NCBI GenBank assembly: GCA_947311845.1
Contig: CAMZMU010000049.1
Span: forward strand, 6,781,597-6,845,596
DNA: 64,000 bases
Origin: Poa pratensis
Taxonomy: Eukaryota > Streptophyta > Magnoliopsida > Poales > Poaceae
Reading direction: 5' to 3'
Positions 35,386 through 46,242 of the stretch are shown here, piece after piece (within the stretch, counting starts at the first letter, position 1; each line of letters starts with the position of its first letter). Under the pieces are notes generated by a model. That model had not been told where the DNA came from, ran no database searches, and saw only the letters and a program-made list of their open reading frames with translations. The position numbers and the translations under genes are program-made.

Positions 35386-38036
35386 TGCATGCTTTGTGCC
35401 TAGCTAAAAGGCGTTAAAGAAAAGCGCTTATGGGAGGCAACCCATTTTTTTTTCTGCAATTTTTCTTTTATTGAGTCAAGGAGGATGTTTACTTCTGTAG
35501 CAACTCCTTTGTATCTTTATTTTCTCGCATTGTTGTGCCAAGAGTAGCCTCTAATGTTAAGATGATGCTTAATTTTGATTGCTGCGCAGAAACAGATTTT
35601 TGCTGTTCACTGTACGAAATTCCTAAAATCACCAGATTGTTAATTAAATCTGAAATTTTTGTGCGTAATCTTTATGAATGTCTGAACTTTCATTAGTTCA
35701 AGTTTTCGATCTGAGCGTCGTAAGTGCCTCGAAAAAATTCGTCTTTGCGGACTGTTCTGTTTTAGACAGATTATGCCTTTTTATTTTGCATTCTCTCTTT
35801 TACTAGTGTTGAGTGAAATTCTTTTTTGGGTGGAAGAGCTTCACATAACATCAGTGGCTGTAGCTAATGTTTAAAGTAACAAATCATATTGCGTCTTTAT
35901 AGAACATGTGATTTTTGATTATGCACTAACCCTCTAATGAGATCTACTTTGAGTTTGGTGTGACGGAAGTTTTCAAGGGTCAAGAGAGAAGGATGATATA
36001 ATAGGATCAAGAAGAGTGAAGAGCTTAAGCTTGGGGAGGCTCCCATGGATCTCCCCAGCATATTTCAAGAAGACTCAAGCGTCTAAGCTTGGGGATGCCC
36101 AAGGCATCCCCTTCTTCATCGTCAAAATTATCAGGTCATCTCTAGTGAAACTATATTTTAATTCTTTCACATCATATGTGCTTTTCTTGGAGCGTCTGTG
36201 TGCTTTTATTTTCAGTATTGCACTTTTATTTTCAATAAAGCTTGACTGGACCCTAGCATTCTTGATTGGGAGAGAGACACGCTCCGCTTTTTCATGAGAA
36301 TACTCCTATTCTTCACTTATATTTGTTGAGTATTCATATCTAGCGCTGTTCAGCTTTTAGCTCTTGTTTTCATGTATCTCTTGTCAGAGCTATTAGCTTT
36401 CTTTTGTAGAAAGTACTCTCTTGCTTCACTTATATTTGTTTGGAGAGTTGATAAATAAATTGATTGGTGTTTGGTTGGTTCAGAAAATGTTGCATGTGGT
36501 AATTGGTATAAGGAAAAACTTGCTTAATCTTGTAGATCACTAATGGATAACTTGATGCTTGTCAATTGTTTTGAGTTAACAAGTAGATCATGATTAAATT
36601 GTGCATCACATGAGTTAAGCCTATTAGTGAAGAACTACCGTAAAGCTTGTTGAAAATTTGGTTTGCATCGGTGGTATCTCTAAGGTCTAGATATTTTCTA
36701 ATAACAGGGTTTGGTTAACAAGGAAGACGGTATGAAGTCTTATAACGTTTGCAATATGTTTGTCATATAAAACTTGGTGTACGGGTTGATATTCTTGTTT
36801 GCTTACATAACCTTGCTAGCCTAAACTCTGTACTGAGAGGGAATGCTTCTCGTGCATCCAAATCCTTGAGCCAAAATCCATGCCATTTGTGTCCACCATA
36901 ACTACCTATATGTGGTATTTCCTTGCCACTCCAAGTAAATTTTTCATGTGCTACCTTTAAATTATTCAAAATGTTATTATTCCCTTTTTGTGTCAATGTT
37001 TACTAGCTCATGAGGAATTAGTGTGGTTATTCTTTATTCTATTTGTGATGGACTTTTACACCTGGACTAGTGGCATATACATCCGCTTATCCAATAACTT
37101 GCAAAAAGAGCTGGCAACGGGGTGCCCAGTCCCAATTAATTACAACTTTAACCAATTAATTCTCTTCACACTTTTGCCCTGATTCATCAGTAAGCAATGA
37201 CAAACAGTGAAATACCTGAATGTGTGTAAACCAAAGAGAAAGAGGGATGATCTGCCTTGCTGGTAGAAATAACGTCCTTCATGGGAGCCGCTCTTAAAAG
37301 TCCGTTGACAGGTAGAATACTGTTCTCACCCGCTACCATTCGTTGACAATTAACAAACACCTCTCAAAAATAGATACTCCTCCATGGTATGTGATTGATG
37401 GAAGGCACCCGAGGATTCGGTTAGCCATGGCTTGTGTTAGCAAGGTTGGGAGGAGTATCAAATATTTTATGCAATCTCTATATGCTTTCAAAAACCTAAA
37501 AGCTCTAGCACATGATTTAATCCCTGCTTCCCTCTGCGAAGGGCCTTTCTTTTACTTTTATGTTGAGTCAGTTTTCCTATTCTTTCTGTCTTCCACAAGC
37601 AAACACTAGTGTCAACTTTGTTACAACATGCGTTATATGCAATGTATTGGACTTGTTATACTACTTTGTGTTGACAATATCCATGAGATAAATATGTTGA
37701 AAGTTGAAGCAAATGCTGAAACTAATTCTTCCTTTGTGTTGATTAAATACCTTTTATTAGAAACTATTGCTTTATGAGTTAACACTTATGCAAAACTGTT
37801 TGATGCTTGTCTCGAAAGTACTATTCATGAAAACGTTTAGCTTGTGTGATTCATTGTTTACTCATTATCTATTTGGTAGCAAATTATAGACCATTGACTT
37901 GGATCACTTCATTCATTTACATGTGCCTTGCAATATTATATGATCAAGATTATGATGGTAGCATGTCACCTCAAAAATTATTTTGTTTTTATCGTTTACC
38001 TACTCGAGGACGAGTAGGAACTAAGCTTGGGGATGC
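35386..38036. other. Non-coding interior of the Athila-like element
   Basis: AT-rich, with no RT, RNase H or integrase motif on either strand. The GCTTGGGGA(G/T)GC motif appears several times (for example near 36028, 36087 and 38026), which is characteristic of this group. The last copy serves as the polypurine tract. Confidence 0.7.
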
Positions 38037-39609
38037 TGATACGTCTCAAACGTATCTATAATTTTTGATGTTCCATGCTTGTTTTATACCAATTGCTACA
38101 TGTTTTGCATCTACTTTATATCACTTTTATACATTTTTTGGGACTAACCTATTAACAAGATGCCGAAGTGCCAGTTCCTGTTTTCTGCTGTTTTTGTATT
38201 CCAGAAAAGCTAGTCTGGAAATATTCTCGGAATTGGACGAAACTACACGGGGGTCCCTATTTTCCAGAACACACCTGACGGAGCGAAGGAGCAAGAGAGG
38301 AGCCACCAGGGGCCCACACGCACTAGGGCGCGGGCCCCCCTCTGCCGCGCCCTAGGGTGGTGTGGGCCCCTCGGGGGTCGCAGCCGCCGCCCTTTCGCCT
38401 ACTTATTCCCCCCGACGCGAAAACCCTAAGTACCTGAGCAAATATCCACGAAAAGTTCCAGAGACGCCGCCGTCGTCAACCCTAGCTCGGGAGGGTTCAG
38501 AACCTCTTCCCGGCACCCTGCCGGAGAGGGGAATCGTCACCGGAGGCTTCTACATCGCCATGCCTGCCTCCGGAGTGATGCGTGAGTAGTTCATCCTTGG
38601 ACTACGGGTCCATAGCAGTAGCTAGATGGTTGTCTCTCCACTTTGTGCCATCATGTTTAGATCTTGTGAGCTGCCCTACATGATCAAGATCATATTATTG
38701 TAATGCTACATGTTGTGTTTGCTGGGATCCGATGAATATTGAATATTATGTCAAGTTGATTATCAATCTATCTATGTTATTTAAGATCTTGCATGCTTTC
38801 CGTTACTCGTAGATGCTTTGGCCAAGTAGATGCTTGTAACTCCAAGAGAGAGTATTTATGCTAGATAGTGGGTTCATGCCTCCGTTTAATGGGACAGTGA
38901 CAGAAAGTTCTAAGGTTGTGGATGTGCTGTTGCCACTAGGGATAACCTAACGATGCTATGTCCACGGCATATGTGTTTGTTTACATTACGCACTTTACTT
39001 AATGCAATTATCCGTTGCTTGCAACTTAATACCAACGGGGGACTCGGATGACAACCCGGCGGTGGATTATTAGTCATAGATGCTGTTGGATAACGGTCTA
39101 TGTATTATGTCGTAATGCCCAATTAAATATCATAGTAGTCAACATGTCATGTATATGCATTGTCATGCGCTCACTATTGTCAATTGCCCAGCTGTAATTT
39201 GTTCACCCAACATGTTAGTTATCTTTTATGGAGAGACACCACTAGTGAACTGTGGACCCCGGTCCATTCTTTTACACTGATTAAACAACCACAAACTGCA
39301 AACTGTTCCTTTTTCATTCTCTGCAATTTAATACTCATTTTCCACACCATACGTTTAATCCTTTGTTTTCAGCAAGCCAGTGAGATTGACAACCTCACTG
39401 TTTCGTTGGGGCAAAGTAGTTTGATTGTGTTGTGTGCAGATTCCACGTTGGTGATCGTATTGCGCCGTGCGAGCCACAACAACCTTCTGAAGAGTTGCTG
39501 CTCCTACTGGTTCGATAACCTTGGTTTCTTTCTGAGGGAAAACTTGCTGCTGAACTGCATCATACCTTCCTCTTGGGGTCTCCCAACGAGCGTGTGATTC
39601 ACGCCATCA
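38037..39609 (+). repeat. 3' LTR (1573 bp)
   Basis: Partner of the 5' LTR. Differences include small indels near 38245-38350 and 39145-39175 and about eight substitutions. It ends CACGCCATCA before the CGCGC TSD. Confidence 0.95.
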
Positions 39610-39835
39610 CGCGCCGAGCGGGAGTCACACAAGGAGCTGAACCAGATGCGGGCGGCGAGGCAGGCGCAGGCGGCGGCGGCAGACAAGGATGTCGAATGCG
39701 GGCGGCAGAGAGGGATGCCATGCGCCAGGTGGCGAGCGCGCTCCGGCAGGAGAGGCGTGTGCGTTCGCGCTTAGCCAAGGCCGCGCACGACGACGAGCCT
39801 GGCCCGAGCGACGGCGTTTAGATTAGGGTTTAGGT

Positions 39836-39935
39836 ACCGTTTTAGTTTAAATTTCTATCGTTTTAGTTTAAATTTGTAACGTCTTAGTTTAAGTTTGTAA
39901 CTTGCATCGTTTTAGTTTAATTCGTACCGTTTTTA
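39836..39935. repeat. ~22-bp tandem repeats in the Harbinger 3' part
   Basis: CGTTTTAGTTTAAATTT and close variants occur four to five times in a row, after the stop codon of the internal ORF. Confidence 0.8.
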
Positions 39936-40529
39936 ATTAGTTCGAATGCCGCGGCCGACACAAGTTGGCGTCCGCAAGGTGTTCGATCCGTTGCTCGCCG
40001 TTGGGGGGCGGGCCTTTGGGGGGGCGCCGCTGTGGGCGTTCTCCAAAACTTGGGTGGACATGTGTCCGGCACCCCCAATTGGGGGTGCCGGACACGATTT
40101 GGAGTGTGCCGGTGGAGATGCTCTTAGAGGAGAAGTAAGCCATATTAACACTTAGTACGGAAGATCAACTCATCTTAACGGAAAAATATCTGATCACACT
40201 TTGTAATCGAACACGCACATTTTATTGTGCCAATGATTCTTCACATTGTTCGTTGTCTCCTCTTCTTGCGACCGCTCCCTCTTTTTTTTTTGACATCATA
40301 TATTCAATGGTAGTTGATTCTAGACTTCCACAATAAAAAATTATTGAGAAGACTGCCATGTGGAATAAAAAAATGTTTCCAGAGTTGACAAAAAACATAG
40401 CACAAAATAGCACACCATAATGAATTATTATTATTTTGTAATACTTAGTTTGTTGGTTTGAGGTAGCTTATCACGTGAGCCACGCGATAGAATACATAGT
40501 AAACATCCTTATTCAATACTCCTATAATT

Positions 40530-43500
40530 TTACTTGGGTCCGAAGCAAATCTTGCAATTGCATTTGTGGTGTCCATCGCACTTAGCGGCGTTGTAACTGC
40601 CACCCGTTCTTTCGCCAAGTCATTACTAACTATATCAAAGACAACCGCTTTCGCGCTCCTCAGCGCTTGGCTACTGTTTTAATGAACAATAACTACAGTG
40701 TTTCGATCCCGCGCCGTCGCTTCCCGATCCGACGGTCCACGCGGGACTTTCCGTGGCATTTTTGCAAAACGGCCCCTCACTTTTCCAAAAATTGCGATTA
40801 CGTCCCCCTCATCCTCTCACTCGCACTCTCCTCTCTCCTCTCGCTCTCGCTCCCGCGCCTCTGGTCGCCGCCGCCGTCGCCCCTTCAATCCGGCGAGGTC
40901 CGATCACCTCCGCCGCCGTGCTGTGGCGCGAACGACGCGCCTCGCAGTCCTCTCCATTCCTACCCCGGCGATTCATTCCTCCTCGCCTGATGCGGCTGTG
41001 CGCAACCCAAACCCGAGGGTTAGGGTTCGGTGACGACGCCGCTCCGCCGTGCTCCCTCGCCTTCCAGCCTCCTTCTCCTCTTCCTGGCCTTCTTCATCCT
41101 CTGCGGTGGAGCCGTGCTGGAGATGGCGTCTGAGGGAGGAGCTGCAGCGGCTCTCCACGACGGCCACGAAGACGAGTCCCGCCCACCTACCGTGGCCGCC
41201 GCGCGACGCGCCCGCCGCCTCCTCCTCCCGGCCTCCACCCTCACCCTCCCGCCCACAACCACGACCGCCGTGCGTGGACCATGGCGCGGGCAGGGCGGAG
41301 CAGCTGGCGCGGCGTTGCGGGTCGACCATGGCGTCGTGCTCGCCCGTCCCAACTCCACCGGCCGCGCTGCCACGTCCGCCTCCGCTGCTCACGTCCGCAC
41401 GCACCACGCCGCCGCCGGCCTTCATGGCCTCGACGCCGGGGGCGGGACCGTCCGTCTGCCGTCTCCTCTCCCTTGCCCGTAATATTTTCTCCTTTCAGTA
41501 GAGGTGCCTTTTCTTCTTTTCTTTTTTCCCTTCGGATGACCTCCTATAAGGAGAGTATCATATGGAGCAATGAAAAAAAAATGCTGCTAGAATATTAGGC
41601 TAGCTTACCTCCTGAAATTGCTCATTCATCTCCTTGCTTATTGTGTTTTTTGCATGATTTAGTTATCTCCTACACTGCAAATTAGTATTTGATTTCATCG
41701 GCATAAATATAAATTGCAGGTTCATTGAGAAGAGTTATCTCCCACACGGCATATTTGTATTTGATTTCATCGGCATAAGTATAAAAATTGCAATTTTATT
41801 GAGATCATCAGGTGGATCTGCTCACTATATCGGTATATCTCCTCCTAATTTCTATACGTAGCTGATGAATTGTTACGGTTCGATCAAATTGTAGGACGAT
41901 CATGGTTTGCACAGGACATAGATATTATATACATCAAACTTGATGTTGTTCAGGTGTGTTGTTTCTACTACATGTGTGCATGTAGGCAAGGAGATAGGGT
42001 TATGCTCTTAAGTGGCATGTTTTTTTAGAGGAACCAATTTTTAGCATAGGCATCCTTCAGGATATATTTGTGTTAAACTTTTTTTGTATTGCTCACTTCG
42101 TATTTCTTTGTTAGCATATAGCAGTACTATATATTGTAGAGGAATGTACTGCACCTCATAGTTCTTTATTAATTATAATCAGACATATTAAGTAAATGGT
42201 GCTAACTTAGTAATTTCCTTTGCCCCATTAGATTTTTCTTTCCATGAATGGCGCTTACATTTTTGCTAGAAAATCTGCACACCGTGATATCTGCACCATT
42301 TGAACCAAACAAATGCCACTTTTCAGCTTATGATTTCAAGATAGAGACTATGAACTTTATATATGTTGTCTTCAGGGATTCAATCCAAGTATTACATCGT
42401 ATAATGATTTTTTTTAACCCGCTTACACTTATGCCTGCTGAATAACTACGGTTCTAGCTCTTTTTTAGATCTTCATTTCTATTGTACAACTCAATTGGTT
42501 GTCAATTCTTATGTCTGCGAGAATGTCGGCCAGTGCGAGATCTATATGACCATTTAGATATATGCATTTTGTCCTCTAAAAAGTTCACAGTACAACATTT
42601 ACATTTGTTGTATAAATGCTGCTAGCTCAACGAAATGAGTTACTGTAAGCGAGTAGTCTATATTTTTGTGCCTTTTGTGTAATTATTTCTTCAATCTATT
42701 TGCTTAGCTGCAAAACAAGTTAACAGTGCTTACTATATCATTGTATTGCTCGGGGAACTTGGTTCAGCAGTGCTAAAATATATTCTCAAGTTCGTTATCA
42801 CTTCAAGTTTAACAAGCATATAAGAATCTGAATATCATTAGCTATGGTTTCTTTGTTTTTTTATGGACTCCTCTCCTCTATTGTTCAACAAATACTAAAT
42901 GTTACTACTGATTGCATGCCTATATCCTTTGGTTTACAGATTCTAGAAAACCAGATTAAGTATTATGTTTCATTCTTTCCTTCCAAAATGTATCGGATAG
43001 AGACATGATTCAAATCCAACCATGTGTATGTTTCTAATACTACTGTTTATGTCATTGCAGGTGCACCTTACTGTAATTTCTGGTCTTATCATGCATGTGG
43101 ATAAGCCCTGCCAAGGAGCTCTTTGCATTATACATGAGTCGTGCATTATATTGTTCAGTTTGGTGTTGCTTGAACGGATTTGGCATGAGATTTCCTGCAG
43201 GAATGGTGGGAATAAAATGGAAATAGTGTTTGTCCATCATGCAGTTATGTATTGTCTTCTTCTTTGTTATTGTTTTTCTTCTTTGCTGCTGAGAGAAAAT
43301 AAAAATGCAGGCTTTGTAATCGAGCTATTAATGTTATGTAACTTCCTTCCCTTTAGAGGTGTTACTTCCGTCCATCCTCATAAGTGATGCCGCTAGATAA
43401 TAACTTTGTAGACGTTTGAATGGACCACAATTATTTTTCACGAACCTTGGCCTAGATTTGAATCTGCATCGCCTAAATCTATGATGGTTAGTGATGTGAT

Positions 43501-44284
43501 AAGCCACTATATACAATTTTAAGCTCTTACTGAATATAAAAAGTGCACAAATTTTATGTTCTTAATTACTTTTGCTTTTAGTATTTAAGAATTGATGTGT
43601 GCAACAATATAAATTTATAGTTGAGTGTGTAGGATCCCAGTCCAACTTTCCCTGCAATGGCTAATATTCTTGCAACAATTCTTCAGTGTGACTTCTTCTA
43701 CTATAAGTGCTCTGTTGGCATCATGAAATTGCTCTCCTGCCATATTTTTTCTCTCTAATAAATGGAACATGCAGCCACATTTTGTATTTATTTATCCAGT
43801 TTAGATTTATTGATAAACTTTGGTTGAATTTGATTGTACCAAGATTTCTTTGCAAAGATTTCATTTTAACATGATCTGTTAAAACAACCCGACAACAAAA
43901 TTTCACACCAAGGGCGTGGCGTGCCACCGCGCCAAATTCAACTAGTTACAAATCAATACGCATTGTATATTGGTGCAGAAGAGCAAGCCAGTATAACCGT
44001 CTTCGATGCAACGTTCTGCGACATATATAAACACAACATTTAATATGAAGGTTACATACGTGTCCGTAAAACAGCCGTAAAATCATATGGTGTGGAACTA
44101 AAATTACACGCATCCATCTAAACGGATACGATCAACTCCCAATCATGTAAATTCTACGTGAGAGAACAACAAAAGAAAAAAAAACACAATTGTCGAAAAT
44201 AAGAAAATACACACCTGCCGAAGTTGGGCTTCCTAAGAAAAGAAGCAGCAAGACAAAGACACCTGCAGGCTGCAGCCCGTGCAT
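40530..44284 (-). pseudogene. DEFL gene copy B, split by a Helitron
   Basis: Exon 1 (44284-44215) has an ATG followed by a clear signal peptide (VFVLLLLFLGSPTSA) and the same donor as copy A. Exon 2 starts at 44015 after TGTCGCAG and carries the first four Cys. It is then interrupted at 43946 by a 3.3-kb Helitron. The second half, with the last four Cys (CDGHHKCNCKICFGPK), lies at 40634-40530 and ends at a TAA. A one-base frame difference is also present near 40600. The insertion certainly breaks the gene. Confidence 0.88.
40635..43945 (+). mobile_element. Non-autonomous Helitron, 3311 bp
   Basis: It starts TCAAAGACAACC after an A (40634) and ends CTAG before a T (43946), the A|T target and TC...CTRR termini of Helitrons, with no TSD. 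A GC-rich hairpin (43913-43933; stem TGGC/GCCA plus GGCG/CGCC with a bulge) lies eight bases before CTAG. The paralogous segment A lacks the insert. No Rep or helicase domain is seen. The first 0.8 kb (40690-41500) is GC-rich like a gene leader and first exon, followed by an AT-rich intron-like body, so it probably carries captured gene sequence. An ORF at 41030-41482 begins with a hydrophobic run (SLLLLFLAFFILCGGAVLE) but has no recognised domain. Confidence 0.88.
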
Positions 44285-44690
44285 CCATTACAAACTGCTC
44301 CACTAACCGAACAATACTGCTTATGTTGGTGCAGTTTTCCTTGCGTCCCTTGAGCAATGTTGTGTGGTGTGAAGAATGGAACAGACTGCCATTCTTATAG
44401 ACTTTTTGAGAAAGAAGAAATGGAAGCACGTAATGCTCTTTATGTGGAATGACAGAAAGGTACGAATAAAATCATTTATTTCCATTTACTATTTTCAATG
44501 TATATTTATTTTATTTTATTCATAATTGCTGAATCGTTAAACGTTTCCTAATTGCTGAATCGTTAAACGTCGTAGCTATATAGTATATCTGACATCTTTA
44601 TAATCGCCATTGGAATAAAACAAAAAATGGCATGCAATACATCTCAGCTCAACGGATAACAGAATGCACACGTATTGTCTCTATTAATTT

Positions 44691-45232
44691 AGGCGATTTT
44701 GATCGGATTTGCCATTTGTTTGGGGTGGGGGTAACCGTACATGTACATGTACATGTGTGTGTGGCCTGTCCATCCAGTGCCCCGATGGCACCCATGGCAG
44801 TCCATTTTCATAACAAGTCGATAGCAAAAGTTTTGACACTAGAATAAATTATACAATACTGAAAAATTCAAATAGTGAAAACATCCAAATGATATAGTCC
44901 ATATAACAATTCAAACTTTAAAATAGAATAAATCCTAAAGCTCGAGGCCTTGGACGGGTCTACAACCGACGAGATCAACCTTTCGTGGCCAGGGACGGAA
45001 GAATAGACGCCCCTCTTGCTCGGGCATGGAACAACGAACGACCCTCTTATGCAAGGACGGAAGAACATGCACTCCTCGAGACATATATGGCGGCAGCGAC
45101 GATGAAACACACATCAAATTTTTTCCTAGACCGCGTGGTTATCTCGACAAATTGGCAGAAACAATGATGTCGACATAGGCTGGTCCTATGGCGGCTTGAC
45201 ACTGACGGAAGTGGAGACTGGTGGAGGTGGCG
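44691..45232. other. Intergenic with a short TACATG/TG microsatellite
   Basis: ACATGTACATGTACATGTG followed by TG repeats lies at 44738-44762. A 26-bp direct repeat (TAATTGCTGAATCGTTAAAC) lies just before this stretch at about 44524-44571. No gene was recognised. Confidence 0.6.
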
Positions 45233-45240
45233 GCTAGACA

Positions 45241-45398
45241 CAGTGGCGGAGCCAGGATCGTGCCATGCTCCGAGCAAAACCTCACCAAGCAGTGGCAAAC
45301 AGTTGTAAATTGCTACAGTCATGAACAATGCTAAAAAAGATTCAGGCTTCAGTCCTAGGGCCATGGCCAGGGTGGCCTGGGGCCTGTCTCCACCCCTG
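45241..45398. mobile_element. hAT-type MITE, 158 bp
   Basis: The ends CAGTGGCGGAGCC and GTCTCCACCCCTG form imperfect inverted repeats, and a perfect 8-bp TSD GCTAGACA lies at 45233-45240 and 45399-45406. The size and 8-bp TSD fit a hAT MITE. Confidence 0.9.
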
Positions 45399-45527
45399 GC
45401 TAGACATCGACGGAAGTAGAGTCGACTGCAAGTGGCGAGGGCAGACGGTGTCCGTTTGGCTGCAAACTAGACCGGACAGTTCGAAGATGTTTTACCCGTC
45501 GTTGGACGTAATGTTTGGACCATAGAC

Positions 45528-45679
45528 TAAGGATGTAAATGGACACATTAATGGCGCCATATAATCCCGTATAATTGTGTTCCTAGTTCATTTTTACAGG
45601 AAACAAAAAAACGTTTTAACTTGTTGACCAAAATAAGTGGTATTAAATGACGCCATTTATGTGACCATTTACATCCCTG
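45528..45679. mobile_element. hAT-type MITE, 152 bp
   Basis: The ends TAAGGATGTAAATGG and CCATTTACATCCCTG are inverted copies, flanked by the perfect 8-bp TSD CCATAGAC (45520-45527 and 45680-45687). Confidence 0.9.
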
Positions 45680-45697
45680 CCATAGACACGTTTTGTT

Positions 45698-45895
45698 TTT
45701 TGAGATGAAAAGCATTGTATTAACCAAACTGCGCAGCGAGATCATTGGCAACCAAAACATGGGTAAAGGTAGGCACACGGCCTGGCCATACGGCTTGGGG
45801 AACCGATACCATCTTCGCACCATAGCTCGCAAGAGCATCAGCTATCTTATTACACGCCCGTGGGCAAAAAGAGACTGAAAACAAACAAAGTTCAG
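45698..45895 (-). mobile_element. Very short LINE 3' fragment (RNase H end)
   Basis: On - the frame reads SFCPRACNKIADALASYGAK then VPTFTHVLVANDLAAQFG and a stop, the C-terminal end of a LINE RNase H domain. An A-rich tail follows on the minus strand near 45692-45705. A TSD could not be fixed. Confidence 0.75.
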
Positions 45896-45919
45896 GACGG
45901 GGATTGGGGCGCCGGAGTT

Positions 45920-45938
45920 TTTTTTTTTTTTTGATGCC
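45920..45938 (-). mobile_element. Minute retroposon: poly(A) plus six bases with 13-bp TSD
   Basis: Thirteen T followed by GATGCC lie between perfect 13-bp direct repeats GGGCGCCGGAGTT (45907-45919 and 45939-45951). This is the expected product of target-primed reverse transcription that stopped almost at once. It sits about 300 bases upstream of the ACBP start codon. Confidence 0.75.
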
Positions 45939-46242
45939 GGGCGCCGGAGTTGCCATTCGAGTTTCCTCCGTTTCGGCGAGGCAACGATTCCTCCACGAGA
46001 CAGGCACGACCACGTCACTCGACCCACGTGTCACCGCCACGTGGCCTCGACCTCCATCAGAGCTCGCAATAGCATCCACCGCCAAGGCGCCAACGCCGTC
46101 TCCCTCCATCAGCATCAGATCTCCATTCCCCCACCCCGCGGGAGGACGCCGGCCGACGACTAGCGCCACCTGGAGCGAGCTCCTCTAACCGCCACCCGCC
46201 TCGAGCCGAGATCTCGCCGTCTCGAGATCCAGGGCCCATCCC

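Larger units (their letters stand above)
31521..39609 (+). mobile_element. Athila-like non-autonomous LTR retrotransposon
   Basis: Two LTRs (31521-33091 and 38037-39609) both begin TGATACGTCTCAAACGTATC and end CATCA. A 5-bp TSD CGCGC lies at 31516-31520 and 39610-39614. A primer-binding site follows the 5' LTR after a 10-base spacer, and AAGCTTGGGGATGC precedes the 3' LTR as polypurine tract. The interior has gag and protease only; no reverse transcriptase or integrase motif is visible in 35390-38030. The LTRs differ by about eight substitutions and a dozen small indels by eye, so the insertion is recent. The LTR start and the gag type resemble the Sabrina-like Athila group of Triticeae; that assignment is from memory. 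Confidence 0.93.
30401..40123. mobile_element. PIF/Harbinger-type transposon carrying a nested LTR element
   Basis: Terminal inverted repeats are GAGCATCTCCACCGGCAC (left) and GTGCCGGTGGAGATGCTC (right). Both are flanked by TTA (30398-30400 and 40124-40126), the Harbinger target. The duplicated segment A has one TTA at the same place, confirming the insertion. Without the nested retrotransposon the element is about 1.63 kb. It has a TATAAA at 30886-30891 and an ORF from 30988, but no DDE transposase motif was seen, so it is non-autonomous. The ~22-bp repeats at 39836-39935 lie in its 3' part. Confidence 0.9.
40124..44690. repeat. Duplicated segment, copy B (right part, interrupted)
   Basis: Its flanks are homologous to 27235-28370. 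The left remainder of this copy lies at about 30200-30400, before the Harbinger element. The segment is split by that element and by the Helitron at 40635-43945. The homology ends near 44690, around AATTTAGGCGATT. Confidence 0.88.

Noticed and set aside
40667..41598. Many overlapping GC-rich ORFs in the first Helitron
   Set aside because: No domain is recognisable and several frames are open at once, as expected from base composition; only the one with a hydrophobic start is mentioned within the element.
44738..44762. TACATG/TG run as a regulatory site
   Set aside because: Simple microsatellite with no supporting context.
45047..45364. Minus-strand ORF of 105 aa
   Set aside because: It runs through a hAT MITE and has no domain.
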